Shown here piece by piece: positions 54,093 through 61,795 of a stretch of DNA of 64,000 nt. The stretch comes from Paenarthrobacter nicotinovorans (GTDB taxonomy: Bacteria; Actinomycetota; Actinomycetes; Actinomycetales; Micrococcaceae): the NCBI RefSeq assembly GCF_021919345.1, contig NZ_CP089293.1, positions 3,720,001 to 3,784,000 on the forward strand. Reading direction: 5' to 3'. Under the pieces are notes generated by a model. It saw nothing but the letters and a program-made list of their open reading frames with translations, did no database searches and was not told where the DNA came from. Each line of letters opens with the position of its first letter. The stretch's first letter is position 1. Made by a program: the position numbers and the translations under genes.

Positions 54093-54614
54093 ATGTCGGA
54101 CTCATCAGTCCCGCGCCCCGACGCACGCCCAGGAGCGGATTCCCAAACCGCGGCGCCCCAGGAACTCGTGCGGATCCTCCAGGACTTCACCCTGGAGGCC
54201 AACCATTACGTGGACGCAGCCGGCGGGCAGAACGACATGCACCGGACCGACATGAATGCGCTGGCCGTCATCATGCGCCACTCCGCGGCCGGCAAGGTGG
54301 TCACGCCCGGCGTGCTCCGTGCCGAACTCCGGCTCAGTTCCCCCGCCACCACCGCCTTGATTGATCGCCTGCACGCCTCCGGGCACGTTGTCCGTGAGCG
54401 TCTGGGAACGGACCGCCGCCAGGTCCAGCTCCACATGACACCCAAGGCGTACCGCGACGGCAGCGCCATGTTCATGCCGCTCGCCATCCGGATGGGCAAG
54501 GCGATGGCCGCGTACAGCACCGAAGAACTGGAGCTGGTCCAGCGCTTCATGACCGACATGGTGGAGGCAACCGTCGAAGCCCGCCAACAGGCCACGCAAC
54601 CGGAACCGAAGTAG
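54093..54614 (+). CDS. MarR family transcriptional regulator
   Basis: A 173-residue winged-helix regulator. The recognition region is VLRAELRLSSPATTALIDRL near residue 72, followed by the wing VVRERLGTDRRQVQLHMTPK, the classic MarR D-R-R wing. GGAGGGCGGAC precedes the ATG. It is divergent from the MMPL transporter, and the palindrome between them is its likely operator, so it probably represses the pump until a toxic ligand binds. Confidence 0.9.
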   Translation: MSDSSVPRPDARPGADSQTAAPQELVRILQDFTLEANHYVDAAGGQNDMHRTDMNALAVIMRHSAAGKVVTPGVLRAELRLSSPATTALIDRLHASGHVVRERLGTDRRQVQLHMTPKAYRDGSAMFMPLAIRMGKAMAAYSTEELELVQRFMTDMVEATVEARQQATQPEPK

Positions 54615-54668
54615 CGGCAGTTCAGGCCGTTCCGCCAAAACCGGCATGCGTGGTTGTAGCGTTTCCCT

Positions 54669-55484
54669 ATGAACGCGCAGCAGCCTGAAGATGTCTATAC
54701 CCACGGACACCACGAGTCGGTTGTCCGGGCCCACGCCTCACGGACGGTCGAAAATTCGGCCGCGTTTGTCATCCCGCATCTCACCACCGGGATATCAGTC
54801 CTCGACGTCGGCTGCGGACCTGGCAGCATAACGTGCGATTTCGCGGGGCTGGTTGCGCCCGGACAAGTAATAGGCCTGGACCGGTCTGCCGATATTGTGG
54901 CGCAGGCAACCGCACTCGCCGCCGAGCGCGGCGTGGACAACGTGACCTTCCAGACGGGCAACATCTACGATCTCGACTTCGAAGACGAATCCTTCGACCT
55001 CGTCCACGCCCACCAGGTCCTCCAGCACCTCACCGACCCCGTCGCCGCGCTGCGCGAGATGCGCCGGGTGGCCAAGCCCGGCGCTATCGTTGCCGTGCGG
55101 GACGCCGATTTCCATGGCATGAGCTGGTACCCGGAAGTCCCTGAACTTGATCACTGGATGGAGCTCTACCAGAAGATCGCGCGCCGCAACGGAGCAGAAC
55201 CCGACGCCGGCCGACGCCTGGTCTCGTGGGCGCAGCAGGCAGGTTTCACACAGGTGGCGCCCACCAGCAGCAACTGGCTCTACGCCACGGCCCAACAGCG
55301 CGCCTGGCAATCCCGGGTGTGGAGTGAACGGGTACTGCACTCCGCTTTTGCCGAGCAGGCCTTGGAGTACGGCTTCGCAAACGAGGCCGACCTCGCCCGG
55401 ATCGCAGCCGGATGGCACCGCTGGGGCGCTACCGAAGACGGCTTTTTCCTCATTCCCAACGGAGAGGTCATCGCCCGGGCCTAG
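54669..55484 (+). CDS. SAM-dependent methyltransferase (class I)
   Basis: A 271-residue methyltransferase of the UbiE/MerA-like class. Motif I is SVLDVGCGPGSITCDFAG near residue 42, the acidic residue of motif II follows in VIGLDRSADIV, and DLVHAHQVLQHLTDP is motif IV/post-I. The acceptor is unknown. It follows the MarR gene by 54 bp and precedes the DGPF/ECF42 pair by a promoter-like gap. No clear Shine-Dalgarno is seen before the ATG. Confidence 0.88.
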   Translation: MNAQQPEDVYTHGHHESVVRAHASRTVENSAAFVIPHLTTGISVLDVGCGPGSITCDFAGLVAPGQVIGLDRSADIVAQATALAAERGVDNVTFQTGNIYDLDFEDESFDLVHAHQVLQHLTDPVAALREMRRVAKPGAIVAVRDADFHGMSWYPEVPELDHWMELYQKIARRNGAEPDAGRRLVSWAQQAGFTQVAPTSSNWLYATAQQRAWQSRVWSERVLHSAFAEQALEYGFANEADLARIAAGWHRWGATEDGFFLIPNGEVIARA

Positions 55485-55500
55485 AAAGTTTTGGGACCCA

Positions 55501-55527
55501 TGTAGAAAAGTCCGCCGCTGTTCCGAC
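55501..55527 (+). promoter_or_regulatory. ECF42-type promoter candidate
   Basis: TGTAGA at 55501-55506, a 17-bp spacer, then CGAC at 55524-55527. It differs by one base from the TGTCGA -35 element I associate with ECF42 factors and lies 47 bp before the DGPF gene that accompanies the ECF42 sigma gene. Confidence 0.42.
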
Positions 55528-55574
55528 CCATGGGTGAAGCGCCCACACAGGGCGCCACGTCAAAGGAGTTTGAG

Positions 55575-55934
55575 ATGAAATACATGATCATGATGTTCGG
55601 ATCGGCCGAGGGCATGATGGAGACCGCCGATCCGGAATGGATCCGGGAAATGATCGGCTTCATGATCCAGATCGACAAGGACCTGACCGAATCCGGCGAA
55701 CTCGTCTTCAACGCGGGCCTGGCCGACGGCAGCACCGCCAAGCTCGTCAAACAAACCCCGGATGGCGTGATCACCACCGACGGACCCTACGCCGAGGCCA
55801 AGGAGTCCTTGGTGGGCTACTGGGTGGTGGATGTTGCCAGTGAGGAACGCGCCGTGGAGATCTGCTCAAGCATTGTGAAATACGCGCAGGTCGTGGAGCT
55901 TCGTGCCATCCCGGACGGACCACCGGAGGTCTAG
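55575..55934 (+). CDS. YciI/DGPF-domain protein linked to ECF42
   Basis: A 119-residue protein with the DGPF signature as TTDGPYAEAKESLVGYWVVD near residue 72. Genes of this family sit next to ECF42 sigma factors and are their main target; the biochemical role is unknown. AAAGGAG precedes the ATG at 55575; an in-frame ATG at 55530 lacks a ribosome site. It is separated by 18 bp from the sigma factor gene's first ATG, so the two are cotranscribed. Confidence 0.9.
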   Translation: MKYMIMMFGSAEGMMETADPEWIREMIGFMIQIDKDLTESGELVFNAGLADGSTAKLVKQTPDGVITTDGPYAEAKESLVGYWVVDVASEERAVEICSSIVKYAQVVELRAIPDGPPEV

Positions 55935-55952
55935 CTGGACTCTGACCGGGGC

Positions 55953-57164
55953 ATGCACATCGAGGACCTGCTGCGCACCCTCGCGCCGCAGGTCCTCGGC
56001 GTGCTGGCACGCAAGAACGGCCAGTTCGATGCATGCGAAGACGCCGTCCAGGAAGCCCTGCTGGAGGCCGCACTTCAGTGGCCCCATGACATGCCACGTG
56101 ATCCGAAGGCCTGGCTGACGGCCGTCGCAAACCGAAGGCTTGTGGATATGTGGCGGAGCGAAAGCGCCCGGCGTGCCCGCGAAGAACGCTTGTCGGCCAT
56201 GGACGCCGATCACTCCTACCAGCCAGCTCCGGAAGCAGACGACACCCTTACCCTCATGTTCCTTTGCTGCCACCCCGCCTTATCGGCACCGTCGCAACTC
56301 GCCCTTACCCTGCGGGCAGTTGGAGGACTCACGACGGCGGAAATCGCCTCGGCTTTCCTGGTCCCCGAAGCGACCATGGGACAACGCATCAGCCGCGCGA
56401 AACAGGGGATCCAAAAGGCGGGAGCCACGTTCAGCATGCCGCCGCCTGCCGAGCGGAAGGCGAGGCTCGGCGTCGTACTTCACGTCCTGTACTTGATCTT
56501 CAACGAAGGCTACGCAGCGAGTTCGGGTTCGTCGCTGCAGCGCGAGGACCTCACCACGGAGGCCATCCGGCTGGCCCGGTTGCTGGTGGCCGCTGTGCCG
56601 TCGGAGCCTGAGGCGACCGGGCTGCTGGCGCTCATGCTGCTGACCGATTCCCGTCGCCCGGCACGTGCCATGGCCGATGGAACACCGGTTCCGCTGGCTG
56701 AGCAGGACCGGAGCCTGTGGAACCGCGGGCAGATCGATGAGGGCATTGCGTTGTTGTCTTCAGTGCTGGGACGGCGCGCCGCCGGACCGTACCAACTGCA
56801 GGCGGCGATTGCTGCTGTGCACTCCGAAGCGTCCTCCCATGACCAAACCGACTGGCCTCAGATCCTGGCCCTCTACACGGTGCTGGAGGCCTTGGCTCCC
56901 AGCCCCGTCGTGACGCTGAACCGTGCGGTTGCGGTGGCGATGGTGAACGGGCCGGCCGCCGGTTTGGAGTTGCTCGCCGGCTTGGATGATGCACTCGGTC
57001 GGTCACACCGCCTGGACGCAGTCAGGGCCCATCTGCACGAGATGGCTGGCTCCTTTCCCGAAGCCCGCGCAGCGTTTCTGGACGCAGCAAGGAAAACCCG
57101 CAGCCTCCAGGAGCGGCGATACCTGCTGGGCAAAGCCGCAAAGCTGGACTCCACCGGGCCCTGA
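55953..57164 (+). CDS. ECF42-type RNA polymerase sigma factor with TPR-like C-domain
   Basis: A 403-residue sigma factor. Region 2 is FDACEDAVQEALLEAALQWP, region 4 is GGLTTAEIASAFLVPEATMGQRISRAK, and about 220 more residues form the ECF42 C-terminal helical (TPR-like) extension with LYLIFNEGYAAS, which is needed for activity in this group. No anti-sigma gene is present, as usual for ECF42. The ATG at 55953 has no near ribosome site; a CTG at 55935, with GGAGGT four bases upstream, would add six residues and could be the real start. It follows the DGPF gene. Confidence 0.9.
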   Translation: MHIEDLLRTLAPQVLGVLARKNGQFDACEDAVQEALLEAALQWPHDMPRDPKAWLTAVANRRLVDMWRSESARRAREERLSAMDADHSYQPAPEADDTLTLMFLCCHPALSAPSQLALTLRAVGGLTTAEIASAFLVPEATMGQRISRAKQGIQKAGATFSMPPPAERKARLGVVLHVLYLIFNEGYAASSGSSLQREDLTTEAIRLARLLVAAVPSEPEATGLLALMLLTDSRRPARAMADGTPVPLAEQDRSLWNRGQIDEGIALLSSVLGRRAAGPYQLQAAIAAVHSEASSHDQTDWPQILALYTVLEALAPSPVVTLNRAVAVAMVNGPAAGLELLAGLDDALGRSHRLDAVRAHLHEMAGSFPEARAAFLDAARKTRSLQERRYLLGKAAKLDSTGP

Positions 57165-57182
57165 CCCCATATAGTCGGAACC

Positions 57183-58166
57183 ATGGAACAGCGCATACTT
57201 GGCAGGACCGGCCGATCCGTTTCAACCGTCGGGCTGGGAACATGGCAACTCGGAGCCGACTGGGGTTCCGTCACTGAAGCGGACGCCTTTGCCGTGCTGG
57301 AAGCCTCAGTGGAGCATGGCGTCACGTTCTTCGACACCGCGGACGTCTACGGCGATGGGCGCAGCGAGCAGTTCATTGGACGCTTCCTCAGTGCCCACCC
57401 GGAGCTGAATGTCACCGTAGCCACCAAAATGGGGCGCAGGGTGGATCAGGTCCCCGAAAACTACACCCTCAAGAACTTCCGCGAATGGACCGACCGTTCG
57501 CGCCACAACCTGCAGCAGGACACCCTGGACCTCGTCCAGTTGCACTGCCCGCCCACCTCTGTTTACAGCAACGATGAAGTGTACGACGCCCTGGATACCT
57601 TGGTCAGTGAGGGTGCCATCCGCAACTACGGCGTCAGCGTGGAGCGGACGGACGAGGCCCTCGAAGCCATCAAACGCGGAAACACTGCCTCCGTGCAGAT
57701 CATCCTCAACCCGTTCCGTCTGAAGCCCCTCGACGAGGTCCTGCCCGCAGCCAAGGAAGCCGGCGTCGGCATCATCGCCCGCGTACCGCTCGCCTCCGGC
57801 CTGCTCTCCGGAAAGTACACGCCCGAAACGGAGTTCCCCGCCAATGACCACCGGAACTACAACCGGGACGGGTCCTCGTTCGATGTCGGCGAAACGTTCT
57901 CCGGCGTCGATTTCGCCACCGGCGTCAAGGCCGCGCAGGAGTTCAGCGCACTGGTTCCCGACGGCGTCACCACCCCCCAAGCCGCCCTCGCCTGGGTCGT
58001 AGCCCAGGACGGCGTCACGTCAGTGATTCCGGGGGCACGCTCCGCCCAGCAGGCTGCTGCCAACGCGGAAGCCGGAGAGATGAAGGTTGTCGGTGCGGGT
58101 CTCGGCGATGGGGTTCGGGATATCTACGACCGTTACTTCCGCGAAGCGATTCACCCGCGCTGGTAG
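57183..58166 (+). CDS. Aldo/keto reductase
   Basis: A 327-residue NADPH-dependent reductase of the AKR superfamily. The tetrad residues are visible: Asp and Tyr in FDTADVYGDGRSE near residue 45, Lys in VATKMG near residue 80, and a His in VQLHCPP near residue 120. IPGARSAQQAAANAEAGE is the cofactor-binding segment near the C-terminus. The substrate is unknown. It starts 18 bp after the ECF42 gene, so it may be part of that regulon. It overlaps the convergent small membrane gene by 16 bp. Confidence 0.9.
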   Translation: MEQRILGRTGRSVSTVGLGTWQLGADWGSVTEADAFAVLEASVEHGVTFFDTADVYGDGRSEQFIGRFLSAHPELNVTVATKMGRRVDQVPENYTLKNFREWTDRSRHNLQQDTLDLVQLHCPPTSVYSNDEVYDALDTLVSEGAIRNYGVSVERTDEALEAIKRGNTASVQIILNPFRLKPLDEVLPAAKEAGVGIIARVPLASGLLSGKYTPETEFPANDHRNYNRDGSSFDVGETFSGVDFATGVKAAQEFSALVPDGVTTPQAALAWVVAQDGVTSVIPGARSAQQAAANAEAGEMKVVGAGLGDGVRDIYDRYFREAIHPRW

Positions 58167-58597
58167 GCGGCAGGCCGGCGTCGCTTGCTGTGAATCGTGT
58201 CCGCTGCGATGACCGCGATAAACCCCAATATCAGTGGGGAAATGCCCCCATCAACAAATGCCATGGCCAAGAGACTCGTCCTTGTCGTGTGAACGGTTTC
58301 ATAAAACAGCAGAGACAGAACCGACGCCAATACCAAGGTGCCAAACACGAGCATCTTTAGACGCCTGTCGACTGCAAGTCTTCGATAGGCAACCGAGGCA
58401 GCGAAGCACGCCAGCACGGTGGCGACCTGAAGCTCCCACGGAAAGCGTTTGGCAATTGAGGTGGCCGGGGTGCCGGAGAGATCGAACAAGTACCCACTAA
58501 GCATGCCCTCCGTTTGAAGAGCGAGGTAGCCGATCACCAGTACCACCAACACTGAGCCGATGGGCATCACCACTGCTGCGAGTTTTGGTTTTTTCAT
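58151..58597 (-). CDS. Hypothetical four-helix membrane protein, coupled to a small upstream gene
   Basis: A 148-residue protein with four hydrophobic helices and a basic C-terminus (SKRRRPAAYQRG). Its ATG at 58597 overlaps the stop of the 63-aa gene upstream (ATGA), so the two are translationally coupled. Base composition here is more AT-rich than around it, which hints at recent arrival. No family is recognised. Confidence 0.55.
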   Translation of the reverse strand: MKKPKLAAVVMPIGSVLVVLVIGYLALQTEGMLSGYLFDLSGTPATSIAKRFPWELQVATVLACFAASVAYRRLAVDRRLKMLVFGTLVLASVLSLLFYETVHTTRTSLLAMAFVDGGISPLILGFIAVIAADTIHSKRRRPAAYQRG

Positions 58598-58785
58598 GTG
58601 AACGACTGCTTCAAAGCAAAGAGCAAATTGGAAAAAGTAAATTTGACGGGCGTTGCATCCACATCCGAGGACAGCAGGTAAATGGTGACGGAGCGGCCGC
58701 CACACCTGGCGTTTGCGTCCTTATCCAAAACTCGACCACTGACGGTATCAACGGCAATATTCATTCTTGATGATGCAATTTGCAT
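58594..58785 (-). CDS. Small hypothetical protein (63 aa) coupled to a membrane protein gene
   Basis: MQIASSRMNIAVDTVSGRVL and the rest look soluble and beta-rich with one Cys. GGAGAGA lies 3-4 bases before the ATG, and its stop overlaps the next start, both arguing that it is translated. A promoter-like TTGATC-N17-TATTCT is found on the minus strand near 58820-58850. Function unknown. Confidence 0.45.
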   Translation of the reverse strand: MQIASSRMNIAVDTVSGRVLDKDANARCGGRSVTIYLLSSDVDATPVKFTFSNLLFALKQSFT

Positions 58786-59006
58786 TTCTCTCCATCCCCA
58801 TTACGGGACCCCCGGTTAGAGAATAATACTGAAGCGCAAAGCGATCAACTATAGTCACCGGCAATTTTCGAAGCCCAAGACATGCTGGACAAACATGGAG
58901 ATGCACTTAGAACGTGAACCATCAATTCGTGACGCGAATTGTGAAACTATTTATTGAATCTTAGCTGTCAGGTCCGCGCCGATAGGCGGCAGGCCGGCGT
59001 CGGGCG

Positions 59007-60125
59007 TTACCAACCGCTGCGCGTTGGCGTGTGGCCCTTCCGGGCTTCCTCGGGCATGGCCATTTCTGCCCGCAATCCGAGTAATCGGATGGGGCGGTCG
59101 GGCTCGATCTTGGCGGTGAGGCCGAGGGCCTGGGCCAGGACTTCGTCGCGGTCGTAGGTCTCGGGAATTTTCCTGGCATAGGTCTTGGTGAAGAACGGCT
59201 TGTACCTGACCTTGAGCGTCAGCCCAACCACGGGGCGACCTTCGGCGGCGACGTCTTCCAGGACCCGGGCCGTCAGCTCCTTGAGGGCGTCCTCGATCTG
59301 GCCAGGTTCCGTCAGGTCCTGTTGGAACGTGGTTTCGCGGCCGTGGGCCCGGGCAACCCAAGGGGTGTCGTCCACTTCCGCGGCACCCTCGCCACGGCCC
59401 AGTTGCGCGTACCACGGGCCCATTTTCGGGCCGAATTCCGGGACCAGGTCCTGCGGATCAGCGGCAGCGAGGTCGTTGACTGTGGTGATCCCGTGGGTGG
59501 CCAGCCGCTTGGAAATCTTCGGCCCGACGCCCCACAGCTCAATGGTGGGCTTGTCCCCCATGACCTCCAGCCAGTTGTCCTTCGTCAGGCGGAAGATGCC
59601 GGCGGGTTTGCCGAAATCAGTTGCGTTCTTGGCGCGGACCAGCGTGTCACCGATACCCACGCTGCAATGGAGCCGGGTGGTTTCGAGCACGGCTTCCTGG
59701 ATCTGCTGTGCGTAAGCTACCGGGTCCTCGGTTTCCACTCCGACAAAGGCCTCGTCCCAGCCCAGCACTTGCACCGTTGCGCCGGGTTGCTCACGCAGGG
59801 TGGCCATCACGGTTTCCGAGGCCGCCAGATAGGCTTCCTGGTCGACCGGCAGGATGATGGCGTCCGGCACTTTCCGTGCTGCTATGCGCAGCGGCATGCC
59901 GGACCCCACGCCGAACGCCCTTGCTTCGTAGGACGCCGTGGACACCACAGCCCGTTCCGTGGGGTCTCCGCGGCCGCCCACGATGATCGGCTTACCGGCA
60001 AGCTCGGGCCGCCTCAATACCTCGACCGCCGCAATGAACTGGTCGAGGTCAACGTGCAGCACCCATGGAGTTCCGCTCACGGGATCAGTCTGCCTCATTG
60101 GGTGCGGACTTGGCTGTAGCTTCAC
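59007..60125 (-). CDS. dinB: Y-family DNA polymerase IV, DinB2-like with Ile at the steric gate
   Basis: A 372-residue translesion polymerase. The first catalytic Asp is Asp26 in LHVDLDQFIAAVE, and the second acidic pair lies in VLGWDEAFVGV. The sugar-discriminating steric-gate position, aromatic in E. coli DinB (Phe13), is Ile31 here, as in mycobacterial DinB2 (Leu14), which readily inserts ribonucleotides. The helix-hairpin-helix region is VGPKISKRLATHGITTVNDL, and a little-finger domain follows; no beta-clamp QLxLF peptide is obvious at the C-terminus. GAAGG lies just before the GTG at 60125; an ATG at 60098 has no ribosome site. Confidence 0.9.
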   Translation of the reverse strand: MKLQPSPHPMRQTDPVSGTPWVLHVDLDQFIAAVEVLRRPELAGKPIIVGGRGDPTERAVVSTASYEARAFGVGSGMPLRIAARKVPDAIILPVDQEAYLAASETVMATLREQPGATVQVLGWDEAFVGVETEDPVAYAQQIQEAVLETTRLHCSVGIGDTLVRAKNATDFGKPAGIFRLTKDNWLEVMGDKPTIELWGVGPKISKRLATHGITTVNDLAAADPQDLVPEFGPKMGPWYAQLGRGEGAAEVDDTPWVARAHGRETTFQQDLTEPGQIEDALKELTARVLEDVAAEGRPVVGLTLKVRYKPFFTKTYARKIPETYDRDEVLAQALGLTAKIEPDRPIRLLGLRAEMAMPEEARKGHTPTRSGW

Positions 60126-60199
60126 GACCTTCTTTCAGCTCCGCCGACCCCGAAATCAACCTATATCGGGTGCCTTGGGGGGCCCGCGGCGTGAAAGTG

Positions 60200-60229
60200 G
60201 GTCGTGGCGGCACGCGTCCCGGGCACCCG
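60200..60229 (+). repeat. Direct repeat, left copy
   Basis: A 30-bp unit beginning GGTCGTGGCGGC and ending GGGCACCCG matches 60703-60732 at 28 of 30 positions, in the same orientation, 503 bp apart. Similarity continues weakly to the left. The two copies bracket the hairpin chain and microprotein gene. Confidence 0.75.
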
Positions 60230-60239
60230 GCCTGAGCCT

Positions 60240-60530
60240 TCTCAACAAAGCAGCAGGGTAGCGATCCACAGCTTAAAACCCCTCGGGGGAAAGAAGCCTC
60301 CGTTCCCTTAGGGTTGGAGGACCAGGAAGAAGTCCTGTGGTGCCGTTAAAGAACAATGGACCCGACGGCAATCGGGTCCCTGTTCGGCGCGGTGCGCTCA
60401 TTTGGTGCGGTTGGAGGGCCTTAGAACCTCAAACATCACCTCTTGAGTCTATGGCCCCCGACACCATGGGCGCAACGCTTGTAGCTCCCATGGTGTGGCC
60501 GCGTCCTGTTCCCTCGGGAGGAGGTGCCCG
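60240..60530 (+). ncRNA. Chain of hairpins, possible structured leader RNA of the microprotein gene
   Basis: This stretch of about 290 bases has no open frame I would call but holds five stems in a row: CCCC/GGGG (60279-60288), CCTCC/GGAGG with an inner CCC/GGG (60297-60320), ACC-AGGA/TCCT-GGT (60321-60341), a perfect 8-bp GGACCCGA stem (60358-60379), and a perfect 10-bp ACACCATGGG stem (60461-60496). It ends at the strong ribosome site of the 36-aa gene. It matches no riboswitch I know. Function and even transcription are unproven. Confidence 0.35.
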
Positions 60531-60532
60531 GT

Positions 60533-60643
60533 ATGAAGTCCAAACGGAAACGCGAGGAATCATGGGGCGCCTGGAACCTCGTGGTCAACATCATCCGGCT
60601 AGCCGTTGATGTTGCCCGCTGGTTCTGGCACAACATCCCCTAA
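60533..60643 (+). CDS. 36-residue cationic, Trp-rich microprotein
   Basis: An ATG at 60533 with GGAGGAGGTG ending 6 bases upstream, the strongest ribosome site in the window. The peptide has a basic head (MKSKRKREES), then WGAWNLVVNIIRLAVDVARW and FWHNIP: a 25-residue amphipathic or membrane-seeking helix with four Trp. A 12-bp terminator-like hairpin begins 8 bp after the stop. It could be a small membrane peptide, a leaderless bacteriocin-like peptide, a type I toxin or a regulatory leader. No family is recognised. Confidence 0.5.
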   Translation: MKSKRKREESWGAWNLVVNIIRLAVDVARWFWHNIP

Positions 60644-60650
60644 GCGGGGG

Positions 60651-60683
60651 CAGTGGCCGCCAGCCCCAGGTTGGCGGCCACTG
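60651..60683 (+). terminator. Hairpin after the microprotein gene
   Basis: CAGTGGCCGCCA (60651-60662) pairs perfectly with TGGCGGCCACTG (60672-60683) around a 9-nt loop. It starts 8 bp past the stop of the 36-aa gene and should end that transcript. No U-run follows. Confidence 0.6.
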
Positions 60684-60702
60684 TCACAAGTCCGGCAAAG
60701 GT

Positions 60703-60732
60703 GGTCGTGGCGGTACGCGTCCCGGCCACCCG
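60703..60732 (+). repeat. Direct repeat, right copy
   Basis: The second copy of the 30-bp unit at 60200-60229, with two base differences. It lies between the microprotein terminator and the LysE start, 21 bp upstream of the latter. Confidence 0.75.
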
Positions 60733-60752
60733 CCGCCCCCGCATAAGCTGAG

Positions 60753-61379
60753 ATGGTGCAGTTTTCACTTTGGCTGGCCCTGGTAGGCGCCGGCACCCTC
60801 ATCAGTTTCACTCCCGGCGCCGGCGCGATCTTCACCATGAGCAACTCGCTGAACTCAGGCTTCCGACGCTCCATCTGGGGCATCCTCGGCCAACAGGTGG
60901 CGTTGATCATCCACATCCTGATCGTCGCTCTCGGTGTGGGTGTCCTGGTTTCCAATTCGCCGGTCATCTTCAACGTCATCCGATACGCTGGCGCCGCGTA
61001 CCTGGTCTACCTTGGCATCCGCCAGTTCCTGCGCAAGCCTGACTTGGACAAAGAGCAGGTCGATGACAAGAAGAACGAGCCCGCGCTGTCCATGTTCCAG
61101 CGGGGTGTCTGGGTCAACCTGCTGAACCCAAAGGCAATTGTCTTCTTCCTGGCCTTCATGCCGCAGTTCATCCGCCCGGACCAGCCCCTGGTACAGCAAT
61201 ATGTAGTGCTGACCGCCACCGTACTCGCCATCGACATCATTGTCATGTGGTTCTTCTTCGCCTTGGCAGCACGTTCATTCCAACGCTTTACCCATGACCA
61301 GAAGGGCCAAAAGGTCCTCAACCGCGTGTTCGGTTGCCTGTTTGTGCTGGTCGGCATCCTGCTGGCGGTCATTCACTAA
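60753..61379 (+). CDS. LysE/RhtB family exporter
   Basis: A 208-residue membrane protein with about six helices. The family opening is LVGAGTLISFTPGAGAIFTMS near residue 10, and MFQRGVWVNLLNPKAIVFFLAFMPQF near residue 110 is the second signature. It exports an amino acid or a homoserine lactone-like compound. No good ribosome site is visible before the ATG at 60753 (AAGCTGAG only), and the direct repeat ends 21 bp upstream. Confidence 0.9.
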   Translation: MVQFSLWLALVGAGTLISFTPGAGAIFTMSNSLNSGFRRSIWGILGQQVALIIHILIVALGVGVLVSNSPVIFNVIRYAGAAYLVYLGIRQFLRKPDLDKEQVDDKKNEPALSMFQRGVWVNLLNPKAIVFFLAFMPQFIRPDQPLVQQYVVLTATVLAIDIIVMWFFFALAARSFQRFTHDQKGQKVLNRVFGCLFVLVGILLAVIH

Positions 61380-61416
61380 CCCCGGTACGTCATGGCCGAA
61401 TGCTACGGTCGGAGGC

Positions 61417-61770
61417 ATGGAAGCTGACTGGATCGAGCACCGGCGTGCGGATGACGGCGAGCATGTGGGGTGGATGAAGCCCGTGGATGACGGATTCGTC
61501 GCCATCGACATGCTGGGACGCCCGCGCACGGACGTTGTGGATTGGTTCACCGCCGAGGAAACGCTCAATGACCTCGGCCTGCGGTACCTGGCCGACCCCC
61601 ATGAATTACGGCTCGACGACGGCGGCTGGCTGCGCGTGCGGATCGCGGAGGTCACGCCCTCCGCAGTTCGGGTGAAGAAGGACGACTGGGGCGACATGAC
61701 CGCTCCGCAGATCTACTTCACAGTTTCGCTGCCTGTCACAGAGGAACAGCTCCGCCCGTTGAAGCGATAG
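61417..61770 (+). CDS. Hypothetical protein (117 aa)
   Basis: A soluble acidic protein with alternating strands (DDGFVAIDMLGRPRTDVVDW; WLRVRIAEVTPSAVRVKKDD). The start at 61417 has GGAGG only one base upstream, which is tight; no better start exists in frame. It lies 37 bp after the LysE gene and may be cotranscribed. I do not recognise a family. Confidence 0.6.
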   Translation: MEADWIEHRRADDGEHVGWMKPVDDGFVAIDMLGRPRTDVVDWFTAEETLNDLGLRYLADPHELRLDDGGWLRVRIAEVTPSAVRVKKDDWGDMTAPQIYFTVSLPVTEEQLRPLKR

Positions 61771-61795
61771 CCGGCCGGAGCTATGTAGACCGGTT

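Noticed and set aside
60240..60530. Assigning the hairpin chain to a known riboswitch (cobalamin, c-di-AMP or T-box)
   Set aside because: The conserved boxes of these classes were looked for and not found, so it is left as an unassigned structured RNA candidate.
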